From the NCBI GenBank assembly GCA_002029295.1, contig MZGW01000001.1:186001-250000 (forward strand): DNA of 64,000 nt. Direction: 5' to 3'. The notes under the pieces were generated by a model. The model saw only the letters and a program-made list of their open reading frames with translations, was not told where the DNA came from and ran no database searches. The DNA is from Alkalithermobacter paradoxus (lineage in GTDB: Bacteria > Bacillota > Clostridia > Peptostreptococcales > Peptostreptococcaceae). The stretch's first letter is position 1. The number at the start of each line of letters is the position of its first letter. Positions 53,715-61,634 of this stretch are shown piece by piece. A program made the translations under genes and the position numbers.

Positions 53715-54368
53715 GTGAGTAATATAGTTAATGAATTAGTTGAGAAATATATACAAGACACTCTAAAAAGTGAAATTCATTTGTCACAAATGGAAGAGTA
53801 TGCAAAAGAAAATAATGTTCCTATAATTCAAAAGGAAGTTGCCAAGTTTCTAAAAGTTCTTCTAAAAACGCATAGACCAAAGAGAATATTAGAAGTAGGA
53901 ACTGCTATAGGATACTCATCTATATTGTTTGCTTCTAGCTTAGATAATAAATGTGAGATAATTACGATAGAAAGAAATGAAAATATGATAAAAAAAGCTG
54001 GTGAAAATATAGAATTGTTCGGGCTTAACACCAATATAACAATTCTAGAAGGAGATGCTGAGGAAAAGCTAAAAGAAGTAACTGGAGAATTTGATATGAT
54101 ATTCTTAGATGCAGCTAAGGGTCAATACAAACTATTTTACGATTTAGTTATAGACAAACTAAAAGTAGGTGGACTTTTAATATCAGATAATATACTTTAC
54201 AAAGGTATGGTAGCTAGCGATGAATTTCTAGTCAAAAGAAAAAAAACAATAGTAAAAAGAATGAGAGATTACCTTGAATATATATGTAGTTGTGATTATC
54301 TTGATACAAGTTTGATTCCAATAGGTGATGGAGTAGCACTAAGTTATAAAAATGGAGAAAGTAAATAA
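53715..54368 (+). CDS. trmR: O-methyltransferase, TrmR-like
   Basis: In B. subtilis TrmR (YrrM) methylates 5-hydroxyuridine at the tRNA wobble position to give 5-methoxyuridine. The 217-residue class I methyltransferase has the SAM motif ILEVGTAIGYSSI (about 60-72), the metal-site FLDAAKGQY (about 131-139) and DNILYKG. It begins with GTG. The linked U32 gene downstream, which makes the hydroxyuridine substrate in other bacteria, supports the tRNA role over small-molecule O-methylation. Confidence 0.88.
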   Translation: MSNIVNELVEKYIQDTLKSEIHLSQMEEYAKENNVPIIQKEVAKFLKVLLKTHRPKRILEVGTAIGYSSILFASSLDNKCEIITIERNENMIKKAGENIELFGLNTNITILEGDAEEKLKEVTGEFDMIFLDAAKGQYKLFYDLVIDKLKVGGLLISDNILYKGMVASDEFLVKRKKTIVKRMRDYLEYICSCDYLDTSLIPIGDGVALSYKNGESK

Positions 54369-54381
54369 AGAGGTGATTGAA

Positions 54382-55617
54382 TTGGAAAAAGTAGAATTAC
54401 TTGCTCCAGCTGGAGATTTAGAAAAATTAAAAATGGCAATTATTTACGGTGCAGATGCTGTATACTTAGGTGGAGAAGCATTCGGACTTAGAGCAGGTTC
54501 TAAAAACTTCACAAAAGAGCAAATGGAAGAAGGAGTGAAGTTTGCTCATGAAAGAGGAAAAAAGGTATATGTAACAGTGAATATAATACCTCATAATGAA
54601 GATTTTATTGGACTTAGAGAGTACCTTAAAGACTTAGAAAAGGTAGGAGTAGATGCAGTAATAGTTTCAGATCCTGGAGTTTTGTATGTAGTAAAAGAAG
54701 TGATACCTAATATGGAGGTACATTTAAGTACACAGGCAAATACTACAAACTATATGAGTGCTAAGTTTTGGTATGATCAAGGAATAAGTAGAGTTGTAGT
54801 TGCAAGGGAGCTATCATTAAGCGAGATAAAAGAAATAAGAGATAACATACCTAAAGATATGGAAATAGAAGCGTTCGTACATGGTGCTATGTGTATTTCG
54901 TATTCAGGAAGATGTCTTATAAGTAACTATATGACAGGAAGAAATGCAAATAAGGGAGAATGTGCACATCCTTGTAGATGGCAATACAGTTTAGTCGAAG
55001 AGAAAAGACCAGGAGAATATTATCCAATATATGAAGATGAAAGAGGAACGTTTTTTTTCAATTCCAAGGATCTATGTCTGATAGAATATATACCAGATTT
55101 AATAAATGCTGGCATTAAAAGTCTAAAAATAGAGGGTAGAATGAAAACATCTTACTATGTTGCTAGTATAGTAAGAGCATATAGAATGGCTATAGATGAA
55201 TATTATAAAAATCCTGATAACTGGAAATTCAATCCTATGTGGTTAGAAGAGATAAAAAAAGCTAGTCATAGAGATTTTACAACTGGATTTAGTTTTGAAA
55301 AGCCTGGTGCTGATGAACACCACTATGGGTCAAGCTCATATATAAGGAACTATGATTTTATAGGACTTGTTAAAGAATACGATGAAAGCAGCGAAATAGC
55401 CATAGTAGAACAAAGAAATAGAATGTTCAAGGGTGAAGAAATAGAAATAATGGGCCCTAATATAGAAACTAAAAATGCGGTTATAGAAAATATGTGGACA
55501 TTAGATGATGAAGAAATAGAAGTTGCACCACATCCAAAGCAGATAATAAAGATGAAACTTAGCGTACCAGTCAAAGAAAACTATATGTTGAGGAAGGAGA
55601 TTAAAGATGATAAATAG
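54382..55617 (+). CDS. trhP: U32 family protein, tRNA 5-hydroxyuridine synthesis (TrhP-like)
   Basis: TrhP proteins use prephenate to hydroxylate wobble uridine in tRNA; older annotations call them collagenase-like peptidases. The 411-residue protein begins [16 protein letters not shown], has GADAVYLGG, and the cysteine-rich block [19 protein letters not shown] with GECAHPCRW, expected to bind an iron-sulfur cluster. I chose the TTG at 54382 behind AGAGGTGAT; an ATG 30 bases upstream lies inside trmR. B. subtilis has two such genes (yrrN, yrrO) at this place; only one is here. The stop overlaps udk. Confidence 0.9.
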   Translation: MEKVELLAPAGDLEKLKMAIIYGADAVYLGGEAFGLRAGSKNFTKEQMEEGVKFAHERGKKVYVTVNIIPHNEDFIGLREYLKDLEKVGVDAVIVSDPGVLYVVKEVIPNMEVHLSTQANTTNYMSAKFWYDQGISRVVVARELSLSEIKEIRDNIPKDMEIEAFVHGAMCISYSGRCLISNYMTGRNANKGECAHPCRWQYSLVEEKRPGEYYPIYEDERGTFFFNSKDLCLIEYIPDLINAGIKSLKIEGRMKTSYYVASIVRAYRMAIDEYYKNPDNWKFNPMWLEEIKKASHRDFTTGFSFEKPGADEHHYGSSSYIRNYDFIGLVKEYDESSEIAIVEQRNRMFKGEEIEIMGPNIETKNAVIENMWTLDDEEIEVAPHPKQIIKMKLSVPVKENYMLRKEIKDDK

Positions 55618-56245
55618 GCCATTAATAGTTGGAATAACGGGAGGATCAGGATCAGGAAAAAGCACAGTAGTACAATCTATTCTAGAAAGCGTACCAAAAG
55701 AAAGTATATCTATGATAGAACAAGATGCCTATTATAAAGATCAAAGTCATCTTCCTATGGAGGAAAGATTAAATACAAACTATGACCACCCACTAGCTTT
55801 TGACAATGATCTATTAATAAGTCATTTGAAAGATCTAATCAATGGAAAAAGCATTCAAAAACCAGTATATGACTTTGAAAATCATACAAGAAAGCAAAGC
55901 GAAACAGTACAAATAAACTCAACTGATATAATAATTGTTGAAGGAATAATGATTTTAGAAGATGAAAGATTAAGAGATATGCTTGATATAAAAATATTTG
56001 TAGATACAGACCCTGACCTTAGAATACTTAGAAGAATTCAAAGAGATATAAAGGAAAGAGGGAGAACTGTAGACTCTGTAATAGATCAGTATCTTTCAAC
56101 GGTAAGACCTGCACATATGCAATTTATTGAGCCATACAAAAGATATGCAGATATAATAATGCCAGAAGGTGGATACAACACAGTAGCGATAGATATAGTT
56201 GTTGCAAAAATAAAATCTATAATACAATCAAAAGTTAAGAGATAA
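55607..56245 (+). CDS. udk: Uridine kinase
   Basis: Udk phosphorylates uridine and cytidine for pyrimidine salvage. The 212-residue P-loop kinase has Walker [10 protein letters not shown] (about 12-20), [18 protein letters not shown], and the lid region [22 protein letters not shown] precedes the ATG, which lies inside the end of the U32 gene. The gap to the PBP gene holds a stem-loop. Confidence 0.96.
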   Translation: MINRPLIVGITGGSGSGKSTVVQSILESVPKESISMIEQDAYYKDQSHLPMEERLNTNYDHPLAFDNDLLISHLKDLINGKSIQKPVYDFENHTRKQSETVQINSTDIIIVEGIMILEDERLRDMLDIKIFVDTDPDLRILRRIQRDIKERGRTVDSVIDQYLSTVRPAHMQFIEPYKRYADIIMPEGGYNTVAIDIVVAKIKSIIQSKVKR

Positions 56246-56248
56246 TAG

Positions 56249-56296
56249 GTATTAGCCCCTTGCTATTTGGGAAAAATAATTTATCATAGCAGGGGG
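56249..56296 (+). promoter_or_regulatory. PBP-gene promoter and ribosome-site stem-loop
   Basis: CCCCTTGCTAT (56256-56266) pairs with ATAGCAGGGGG (56286-56296), 11 bp with one G-U. The 3' arm carries the AGGGGG ribosome site, 7 bases before the ATG. The loop contains GGGAAAAATA (56269-56278), a full match to the sigma-F -10 pattern GGnRAnAmTR. GTATT (56249-56253) lies 15 bases upstream as a -35. Transcripts started here would begin near 56285 and lack the 5' arm. Confidence 0.6.
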
Positions 56297-56303
56297 TGTT
56301 TTA

Positions 56304-57977
56304 ATGGACAAAAACGAAAAAAAGATTATGCACAAGAGGTTATATATAGCATTTTATTTATTTATATTTATGTTTGTATATATTACAGCAAAGCTAGCAT
56401 ATATTCAAATCTATAAAGGAGAAGAATATTATAATAGAACTATAAGACAGAGTGAAATTAGGGTAGACTTAACAAGTAATAGAGGAATTATATATGATCG
56501 AAATAATATTCCTTTGACTGATAAAGATAAAGATAGAGTACTTGTAATATTGAAAAATAGACTGTTTGTTCATTCATCAGCAAGTATTTTAGATAAAGAA
56601 ACTATAAAACTATTAAGGGACATTACTAGAATGTCTGAGGAAGAAATATATAGAGAACTTCAAAAGCCATCTGATCTTATTGAATTTGATATAAGACATA
56701 TAAATGATGACTTAGAAAAAAAAATAAAAAGCAAAAGGGGAATTTTAATAGTTGAAAAGACATTTAGATATTCTAAGGAAAATATTTTATCTCACGTAAT
56801 AGGATATATAAATTTATACGATAGAGTCGGTGTAAGTGGAATAGAAAAATCCAAGGATAAATATCTAAAAAATCAAGAAAGGGAATATGTAGAGGCATTT
56901 GTAGACGCACATAATAATGTAATTGCTGGAAGTTTTAGAGAGAATACAGATAATGTCCCAAGAACAAAACATATAAAAACTACTATAGACTACAATATAC
57001 AAAAAGCTGTAGAAGAGGTTATGGATAAAAATAGAGTAAATGGAGCTGTAGTTGTATCTAGCGTCACAACAGGAGAAATTTTGGCTATGGCATCAAGACC
57101 AAACTTTAATGTATATAGACTTGAAGATTATGTGAGAAGCTCTGGAGATGAGTTACTAAATAAAGCTATACAATGCACATACCCCCCAGGATCAGTATTC
57201 AAAATAATAGTAGCCCTTGCTGCACTTGAAGAAGGATTAGTAGATGAAAATGAAGTATTTGATTGCTCTGGAGAAACAGATGTAGATGGATTAACTGTTA
57301 GATGTTGGAAAGAAGATGGACATGGAGAGCAAACATTTGCAGAGGCATTCTACAACTCTTGCAATACAACATTTGTAGAAATAGGGCAGAGAATAGGAAG
57401 CAAAAAGATACTCGATATGGCAAGAAGAATGGGACTTGCAGATAAGGTTGGAATTGGTCTTGATGAGGAGAAATCAGGAACACTTCCAAAAGGAGATAGA
57501 ATAAAAGGAAATGCAATATCAAATATATCTATAGGTCAAGGAGATATAGAAGTTACACCACTACAAGTAAATCAAATGACGCAAATAATTGCAAATAATG
57601 GTGTATATAATAGATTATACTTATTTGACTCTGTACTAAACCAAAATATGAGAGAGATAGAAAGTTTTCCGGTAGATAAAGAAGAAGTAGTTATATCACC
57701 CTTTATAATAAATAGAGTTAGAGATCTTATGGAAGGTGTTGTCAGTCAAGGAACAGCACAAACAGCTAAAGGACTAGAAGGAGAGAGTGCGGGAAAGACA
57801 GGATCTGCAGAAAGCTCAATAAATGGAAAACGAGTAGTTCATGGATGGTTTACTGGATATTATCCATTTATTAAACCTAAGTATGCAATAACTGTATTCG
57901 TTTATGATGGAAGATCAGGAGGAGGAGCAGCTGCTCCTATATTCAAAGAAATTCTAGAAAAGATAAACCAAAACTAA
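56304..57977 (+). CDS. Class B penicillin-binding protein (transpeptidase), sigK-linked
   Basis: This peptidoglycan transpeptidase has 557 residues. One N-terminal membrane helix (about 12-34) is followed by a dimerisation domain with the motif SNRGIIYDRN (about 53-62) and a transpeptidase domain (about 230-550). The catalytic SxxK is PPGSVFKI, SxN is NSCNTTF, and the KTG box is AGKTGSAE. No PASTA domain is present, unlike SpoVD. It lies directly before sigK, as does the C. difficile CD1229-type PBP, so a sporulation role is plausible. Its ribosome site is held in a stem-loop with a sigma-F-like promoter. Confidence 0.9.
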   Translation: MDKNEKKIMHKRLYIAFYLFIFMFVYITAKLAYIQIYKGEEYYNRTIRQSEIRVDLTSNRGIIYDRNNIPLTDKDKDRVLVILKNRLFVHSSASILDKETIKLLRDITRMSEEEIYRELQKPSDLIEFDIRHINDDLEKKIKSKRGILIVEKTFRYSKENILSHVIGYINLYDRVGVSGIEKSKDKYLKNQEREYVEAFVDAHNNVIAGSFRENTDNVPRTKHIKTTIDYNIQKAVEEVMDKNRVNGAVVVSSVTTGEILAMASRPNFNVYRLEDYVRSSGDELLNKAIQCTYPPGSVFKIIVALAALEEGLVDENEVFDCSGETDVDGLTVRCWKEDGHGEQTFAEAFYNSCNTTFVEIGQRIGSKKILDMARRMGLADKVGIGLDEEKSGTLPKGDRIKGNAISNISIGQGDIEVTPLQVNQMTQIIANNGVYNRLYLFDSVLNQNMREIESFPVDKEEVVISPFIINRVRDLMEGVVSQGTAQTAKGLEGESAGKTGSAESSINGKRVVHGWFTGYYPFIKPKYAITVFVYDGRSGGGAAAPIFKEILEKINQN

Positions 57978-57992
57978 ATAAAAAGTACATGC

Positions 57993-58050
57993 ACAATATA
58001 AAATTCACCCTCATATAATATAAAATGATTTGTAGGTTGGGGGTGAATTT
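57993..58050 (+). promoter_or_regulatory. sigK promoter and ribosome-site stem-loop
   Basis: AAATTCACCC (58001-58010) pairs perfectly with GGGTGAATTT (58041-58050), and the stem extends by two or three more pairs. The 3' arm overlaps the GGGGGTGA ribosome site before the sigK TTG start. The loop holds CATATAATA (58012-58020), a full match to the sigma-K -10 pattern CATAnnnTA and close to sigma-E; AC (57993-57994) lies 17 bases upstream. A transcript started here would begin near 58027 and lack the 5' arm. Confidence 0.65.
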
Positions 58051-58053
58051 CTA

Positions 58054-58695
58054 TTGACGTCTACAAAGTCTTTTCCTAAGCCATTAACCCCTAAAGAAGA
58101 ACTTGAATATCTAAAGAAATTCAAATCTGGAGAAACAGAATTTAAGACTATACTAATAGAAAGGAATTTAAGATTAGTAGCTCATATTGTTAAAAAGTAT
58201 ACTAACTACCAAGAAGATGCAGAAGACCTCATATCTATAGGAACGATAGGATTAATAAAAGCAATAGAAACGTATAATATAGAAAAAGGAACTAGATTAG
58301 CTACCTATGCAGCAAGATGTATAGATAATGAAATACTTATGACACTTAGAGCGAACAAAAAAAATAAAAGCGAAGTGTCACTACATGACCCTATAGGAAT
58401 AGATAAAGAAGGAAATGAAATAACTCTTATGGATATACTAGGAAGTGAACTTGATGACGTTATAGACGAAGTAGAACTAAAAATTAAAATAAAAAAACTA
58501 TACGAAAAAATCAATAATATACTGACAAATAGAGAAAAAGAGATAATAGAATTAAGATACGGGTTAACACCTAGTGGCTATAGAACACAAAGAGATATAG
58601 CAAAAAGACTTCAAATATCAAGATCGTACGTATCAAGAATAGAAAAAAGAGCATTAAAGAAATTGAAAAAGTGCTTAGGAAGTGAAAGAGATTAA
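58054..58695 (+). CDS. sigK: RNA polymerase sporulation sigma factor SigK
   Basis: SigK directs late mother-cell transcription (coat, cortex maturation, lysis). The 213-residue protein shows sigma region 2 ([50 protein letters not shown]), the sigK-type [21 protein letters not shown], and a region 4 helix-turn-helix [27 protein letters not shown]. The gene is uninterrupted, with no skin-type element. It begins [16 protein letters not shown], lacking the hydrophobic pro-sequence of about 20 residues found in Bacillus, so the product should be active without SpoIVFB cleavage, as known for C. difficile. The TTG start has a ribosome site within a stem-loop. A terminator follows. Confidence 0.95.
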   Translation: MTSTKSFPKPLTPKEELEYLKKFKSGETEFKTILIERNLRLVAHIVKKYTNYQEDAEDLISIGTIGLIKAIETYNIEKGTRLATYAARCIDNEILMTLRANKKNKSEVSLHDPIGIDKEGNEITLMDILGSELDDVIDEVELKIKIKKLYEKINNILTNREKEIIELRYGLTPSGYRTQRDIAKRLQISRSYVSRIEKRALKKLKKCLGSERD

Positions 58696-58696
58696 A

Positions 58697-58733
58697 AAAA
58701 CTCCCTCGTTTATATAAACGGGGGAGTTTTTAT
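58697..58733 (+). terminator. Terminator after sigK
   Basis: AAAACTCCCTCGTTTA pairs with TAAACGGGGGAGTTTT (one mismatch or G-T), followed by T-rich sequence. Confidence 0.88.
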
Positions 58734-58738
58734 ATAGC

Positions 58739-58769
58739 ACATTGAGAGTTTTTTAAGCATATTAAATAT
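58739..58769 (+). promoter_or_regulatory. Possible sigma-K promoter of the cwlC-like gene
   Basis: AC (58739-58740), then 17 bases, then CATATTAAATA (58758-58768) resembles the sigma-K pattern AC-N16/17-CATAnnnTA with one mismatch. The spacing equals that of the candidate upstream of sigK. Confidence 0.45.
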
Positions 58770-58806
58770 TGAGGGCAAAAACATAGAATTTTCAGGAGGG
58801 GATTGT

Positions 58807-59490
58807 GTGGCTAAAATATTTATAGATGCTGGGCACGGTGGAGCAGATCCAGGAGCAACATATCGAGATAGACTAGAAAAAGATGATAATTTAGAAATAG
58901 CTAGGCTTATTGTTAATGAAATTAAAAGACATAATATTGAAGTTATAGAATCAAGAAAAGAGGATGTAGCTGTTTCACTTCAACAAAGAGCAGTGCTAGC
59001 AAATTCAAGCAATGCAGATTACTTTATATCTATTCATAGAAATGCATCTATGCCAGAGCAGGGTCAAGGAGTAGAAACATATGTATTTGAGAATGCATCG
59101 ACAAAATCAAGGCAATTAGCCCAAAAAGTACAAGAAAGATTAGTTGAATTAGGATTTAGAAATAGAGGTGTTAAAACAGCTAACTTTTATGTACTAAGAC
59201 AAACAAAAATGCCTGCCATTTTAATAGAACTTGGATTTATAGATAATACAAATGATAATAATTTATTTGACAATAAAAAAGATGAAATAGTAAAAGCTAT
59301 AGTTATATCTATACTTGATGCAGTTGGTGTAGAATATCAAGAACAAAATCAAGCGAATACAGGTAAAAAGATAGTATATAGAGTTATGGCAGGGTCTTTC
59401 AGTAGTAGGGAAAATGCACAAAGACAAGTTGATAGACTAAAACAAGCTGGATTTGACGCAATTATAATGACATTTGAAATAGATTCATAA
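58807..59490 (+). CDS. cwlC: N-acetylmuramoyl-L-alanine amidase with SPOR domain (CwlC-like)
   Basis: The 227-residue protein has an Amidase_3 catalytic domain (about 1-175) with zinc ligands His10 (DAGHGG), Glu24 and His77 (SIHRNA) and catalytic Glu141 (ELGFIDN). A C-terminal SPOR domain (about 188-227, YRVMAGSFSSRENAQRQVDRL) binds denuded glycan. There is no signal peptide. B. subtilis CwlC has the same layout, also lacks a signal peptide, depends on sigma-K and helps lyse the mother cell. Placement directly after sigK and a possible sigma-K promoter support the same role. It begins with GTG after CAGGAGGGGA. Confidence 0.88.
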   Translation: MAKIFIDAGHGGADPGATYRDRLEKDDNLEIARLIVNEIKRHNIEVIESRKEDVAVSLQQRAVLANSSNADYFISIHRNASMPEQGQGVETYVFENASTKSRQLAQKVQERLVELGFRNRGVKTANFYVLRQTKMPAILIELGFIDNTNDNNLFDNKKDEIVKAIVISILDAVGVEYQEQNQANTGKKIVYRVMAGSFSSRENAQRQVDRLKQAGFDAIIMTFEIDS

Positions 59491-59496
59491 AAAATT

Positions 59497-59527
59497 AATC
59501 CCTCGTTTTACAAAACGGGGGATTTTT
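59497..59527 (+). terminator. Terminator after the cwlC-like gene
   Basis: ATCCCTCGTTTT pairs with AAAACGGGGGAT over a very short loop, followed by TTTTT. The stem resembles the one after sigK. Confidence 0.88.
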
Positions 59528-59590
59528 GTATAAAATGCACTAAAATTTACAATACTAGCTAATGTGTGAAAAAATATTTGGAGGTAAGAT

Positions 59591-60547
59591 ATGTCAATAA
59601 AGATTGGAATACCTAGAGCACTTCTATTTCATAAATATTCTACATTATGGATAACATTTTTTGAAGAACTAGGTGCAAATGTAATAGTTTCTGAAGAAAC
59701 AAACAAAAGGATTCTAAATGAAGGAACTAATAATAGTGTGGATGAAGCATGTATCCCAGTAAAATTATTTCACGGACATGTATTAAGCTTAAAAGATAAA
59801 GTTGATTACATATTTATTCCAAGGATTGTAGGGCTACATAAAGGAGAATATATTTGTCCTAAATTTTCTGGCCTTCCTGAAATGATTAAATATTCATTGA
59901 AAGATTTACCTAAAATAATAGATACAGAAATAAACTTTATAAAATCAATTGAAAAGCTTAATGATACAGTACAGAGTATAGGAAGATATGTAACTAATGA
60001 CAATAAAAAAATTATGTATGCTTGGGAAAAGGCATATGAAAATTATAAAATGGATAACCTTAGATTAAATGAAAAATTTTTAGATATAAATTTATCAAAC
60101 AATAAAAAGATTATGGTTATGGGACATCCTTACAATTTATATGATAGATATATGAATATGAGTGCTATAGATAAGATTAAGTCTAAAGGATTAAATGTAG
60201 TAACTCCAGAGATGATAGATAGTGTCACTATTAACGAGAATTCAAAGAAATATAAAGGAAAGATATTTTGGGCATTTGCAAGGAAGCTAATTGGAACAAC
60301 TATGTACTTAATTGAGAAGAACAATATTGATGGAGTTATATATATTTCGTCTTTTGGTTGTGGTATTGATTCTGTTGTAGGAGAAACGGTAGAAAGAATT
60401 ATAAGAAGAGAAAGCAACATTCCATATATGCTGCTAACGCTAGATGAGCATAGTGGAGAAGCTGGAGTTAATACGAGGCTTGAGGCGTTTATTGATATGA
60501 TTAAATGGAGGGAAAAAGATGAAAATAACATTTCCGCACATGGGTAA
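59591..60547 (+). CDS. 2-hydroxyacyl-CoA dehydratase-like protein, COG3580 type
   Basis: The 318-residue protein belongs to the DUF2229/activase-related group, distant from the iron-sulfur subunits of 2-hydroxyglutaryl-CoA dehydratase. It begins KIGIPRALLFHKYSTLWITFF. Three cysteines stand in conserved-looking contexts and could hold a [4Fe-4S] cluster: Cys54 (DEACIPVK), Cys89 (EYICPKFSG) and Cys257 (SFGCGID). Near the end LLTLDEHSGEAGVNTRLEAF matches the family. No reaction is known to me for it. GGAGGT precedes the ATG, and the end overlaps the next gene by 29 bases. Confidence 0.85.
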   Translation: MSIKIGIPRALLFHKYSTLWITFFEELGANVIVSEETNKRILNEGTNNSVDEACIPVKLFHGHVLSLKDKVDYIFIPRIVGLHKGEYICPKFSGLPEMIKYSLKDLPKIIDTEINFIKSIEKLNDTVQSIGRYVTNDNKKIMYAWEKAYENYKMDNLRLNEKFLDINLSNNKKIMVMGHPYNLYDRYMNMSAIDKIKSKGLNVVTPEMIDSVTINENSKKYKGKIFWAFARKLIGTTMYLIEKNNIDGVIYISSFGCGIDSVVGETVERIIRRESNIPYMLLTLDEHSGEAGVNTRLEAFIDMIKWREKDENNISAHG

Positions 60548-61634
60548 TATATATATTCCTCTAAAAGTGATTTTTGAAGAGCTAGGAGCAGATGTAATTG
60601 TTCCACCTAAATGCAATAAAAAGGCACTCGAAATTGGAACAAAATATTCTCCAGAACTTATTTGTATCCCATTCAAAATGAATATTGGAAATTACATACA
60701 AAGTATTGAAAAGGGTGCAGATGCAATATTCATGCTAGGTGGATGTGACGTTTGCAGATTTGGAATGTACAACGTCTTGCAAAAGGATATCTTAAATGAT
60801 TTGGGATATAACGTTGATATGATATGCACAAATTCCTTTTCTAATTCAAAGGAAATAAAGAGTTTTATAGAAAATTTAAAAAGAATATCAGGAGAGAGCA
60901 ACTATATAAAGTTATTAGATACTTTTAGAAAGGGAGTAAAAATTTTATTTGAGATAGACGATTTTGATGATATTGTAAACAAAATAAGACCAAGAGAAAT
61001 AAATAAAGGTGAAGTAGATAGATTATATAGTCAGTTTGAAAATAAGATAAACACTGCAAAAGGTTATAAAGATACTTTAAGTATAATAAAAGAATATAAA
61101 ATGAAATTAAATGAGATTGATATAGATAAAGAAAAAGATGTATTAAAAATAGGATTAATTGGAGAAATATATACAGTTATAGAGCCATTTATCAACCTAA
61201 ACCTAGAAAAAAAACTAGGGAATATGGGTATCGAGGTACATAGATCTATAACTAGTAGTGAATTTTTAAAGGAACAAATTGACTTTTTGCCATTTGTTAA
61301 ATCTGAAAAGGAAGAGGTACACAAAGCAGCAAGTCCTTATCTAAACCTTCAGATTGGAGGACATGCCCTTTCTACAGTAGGCAATGCTGTTAGATACAGC
61401 GAAAAAGAATATGATGGAGTTATTCACCTTTTGCCGTTTACTTGTATGCCTGAAATAGTTGCACAAAGTATTCTTCCTACAATAGAAAAAGAAAAGGATA
61501 TACCTATATTAACACTTGTTTTAGATGAAATGACTGGGGAGGGCGGTTACTTAACTAGGATAGAAGCTTTTGTAGATTTACTAACAAGAAGAAGAGAGGT
61601 TATGGCAAATGAAAAAAGTTTATCTTGGAATTGA
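60519..61634 (+). CDS. 2-hydroxyacyl-CoA dehydratase-like protein, COG3581 type
   Basis: This 371-residue protein is the partner of the preceding one and shares its overall plan: MKITFPHMGNIYIPLKVIFEELG at the start and LTLVLDEMTGEGGYLTRIEAF near the end. Candidate cluster cysteines are Cys49 (ELICIPFK), Cys76 and Cys79 (GGCDVCRFG) and Cys309 (FTCMPE). The two proteins likely form a heterodimer, like HgdA-HgdB. The GGAGGG ribosome site lies within the previous gene. In many Clostridia COG3580, COG3581 and the activase are fused into one very long protein; here they are separate and overlapping. Confidence 0.85.
   Translation: MKITFPHMGNIYIPLKVIFEELGADVIVPPKCNKKALEIGTKYSPELICIPFKMNIGNYIQSIEKGADAIFMLGGCDVCRFGMYNVLQKDILNDLGYNVDMICTNSFSNSKEIKSFIENLKRISGESNYIKLLDTFRKGVKILFEIDDFDDIVNKIRPREINKGEVDRLYSQFENKINTAKGYKDTLSIIKEYKMKLNEIDIDKEKDVLKIGLIGEIYTVIEPFINLNLEKKLGNMGIEVHRSITSSEFLKEQIDFLPFVKSEKEEVHKAASPYLNLQIGGHALSTVGNAVRYSEKEYDGVIHLLPFTCMPEIVAQSILPTIEKEKDIPILTLVLDEMTGEGGYLTRIEAFVDLLTRRREVMANEKSLSWN

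Noticed and set aside
54382-55617. Secreted collagenase/peptidase for the U32 protein
   Set aside because: No signal peptide is present; linkage to trmR and the Cys-rich block fit tRNA hydroxylation.
58054-58695. Remnant of a skin-type element in or beside sigK
   Set aside because: The reading frame is continuous and no recombinase or att-like repeat is seen nearby.
58697-58733. GGGGGA hairpin after sigK as another masked ribosome site
   Set aside because: No start codon follows at a suitable distance; it is a normal terminator with a T-run. The cwlC-like ribosome site lies further down and unpaired.
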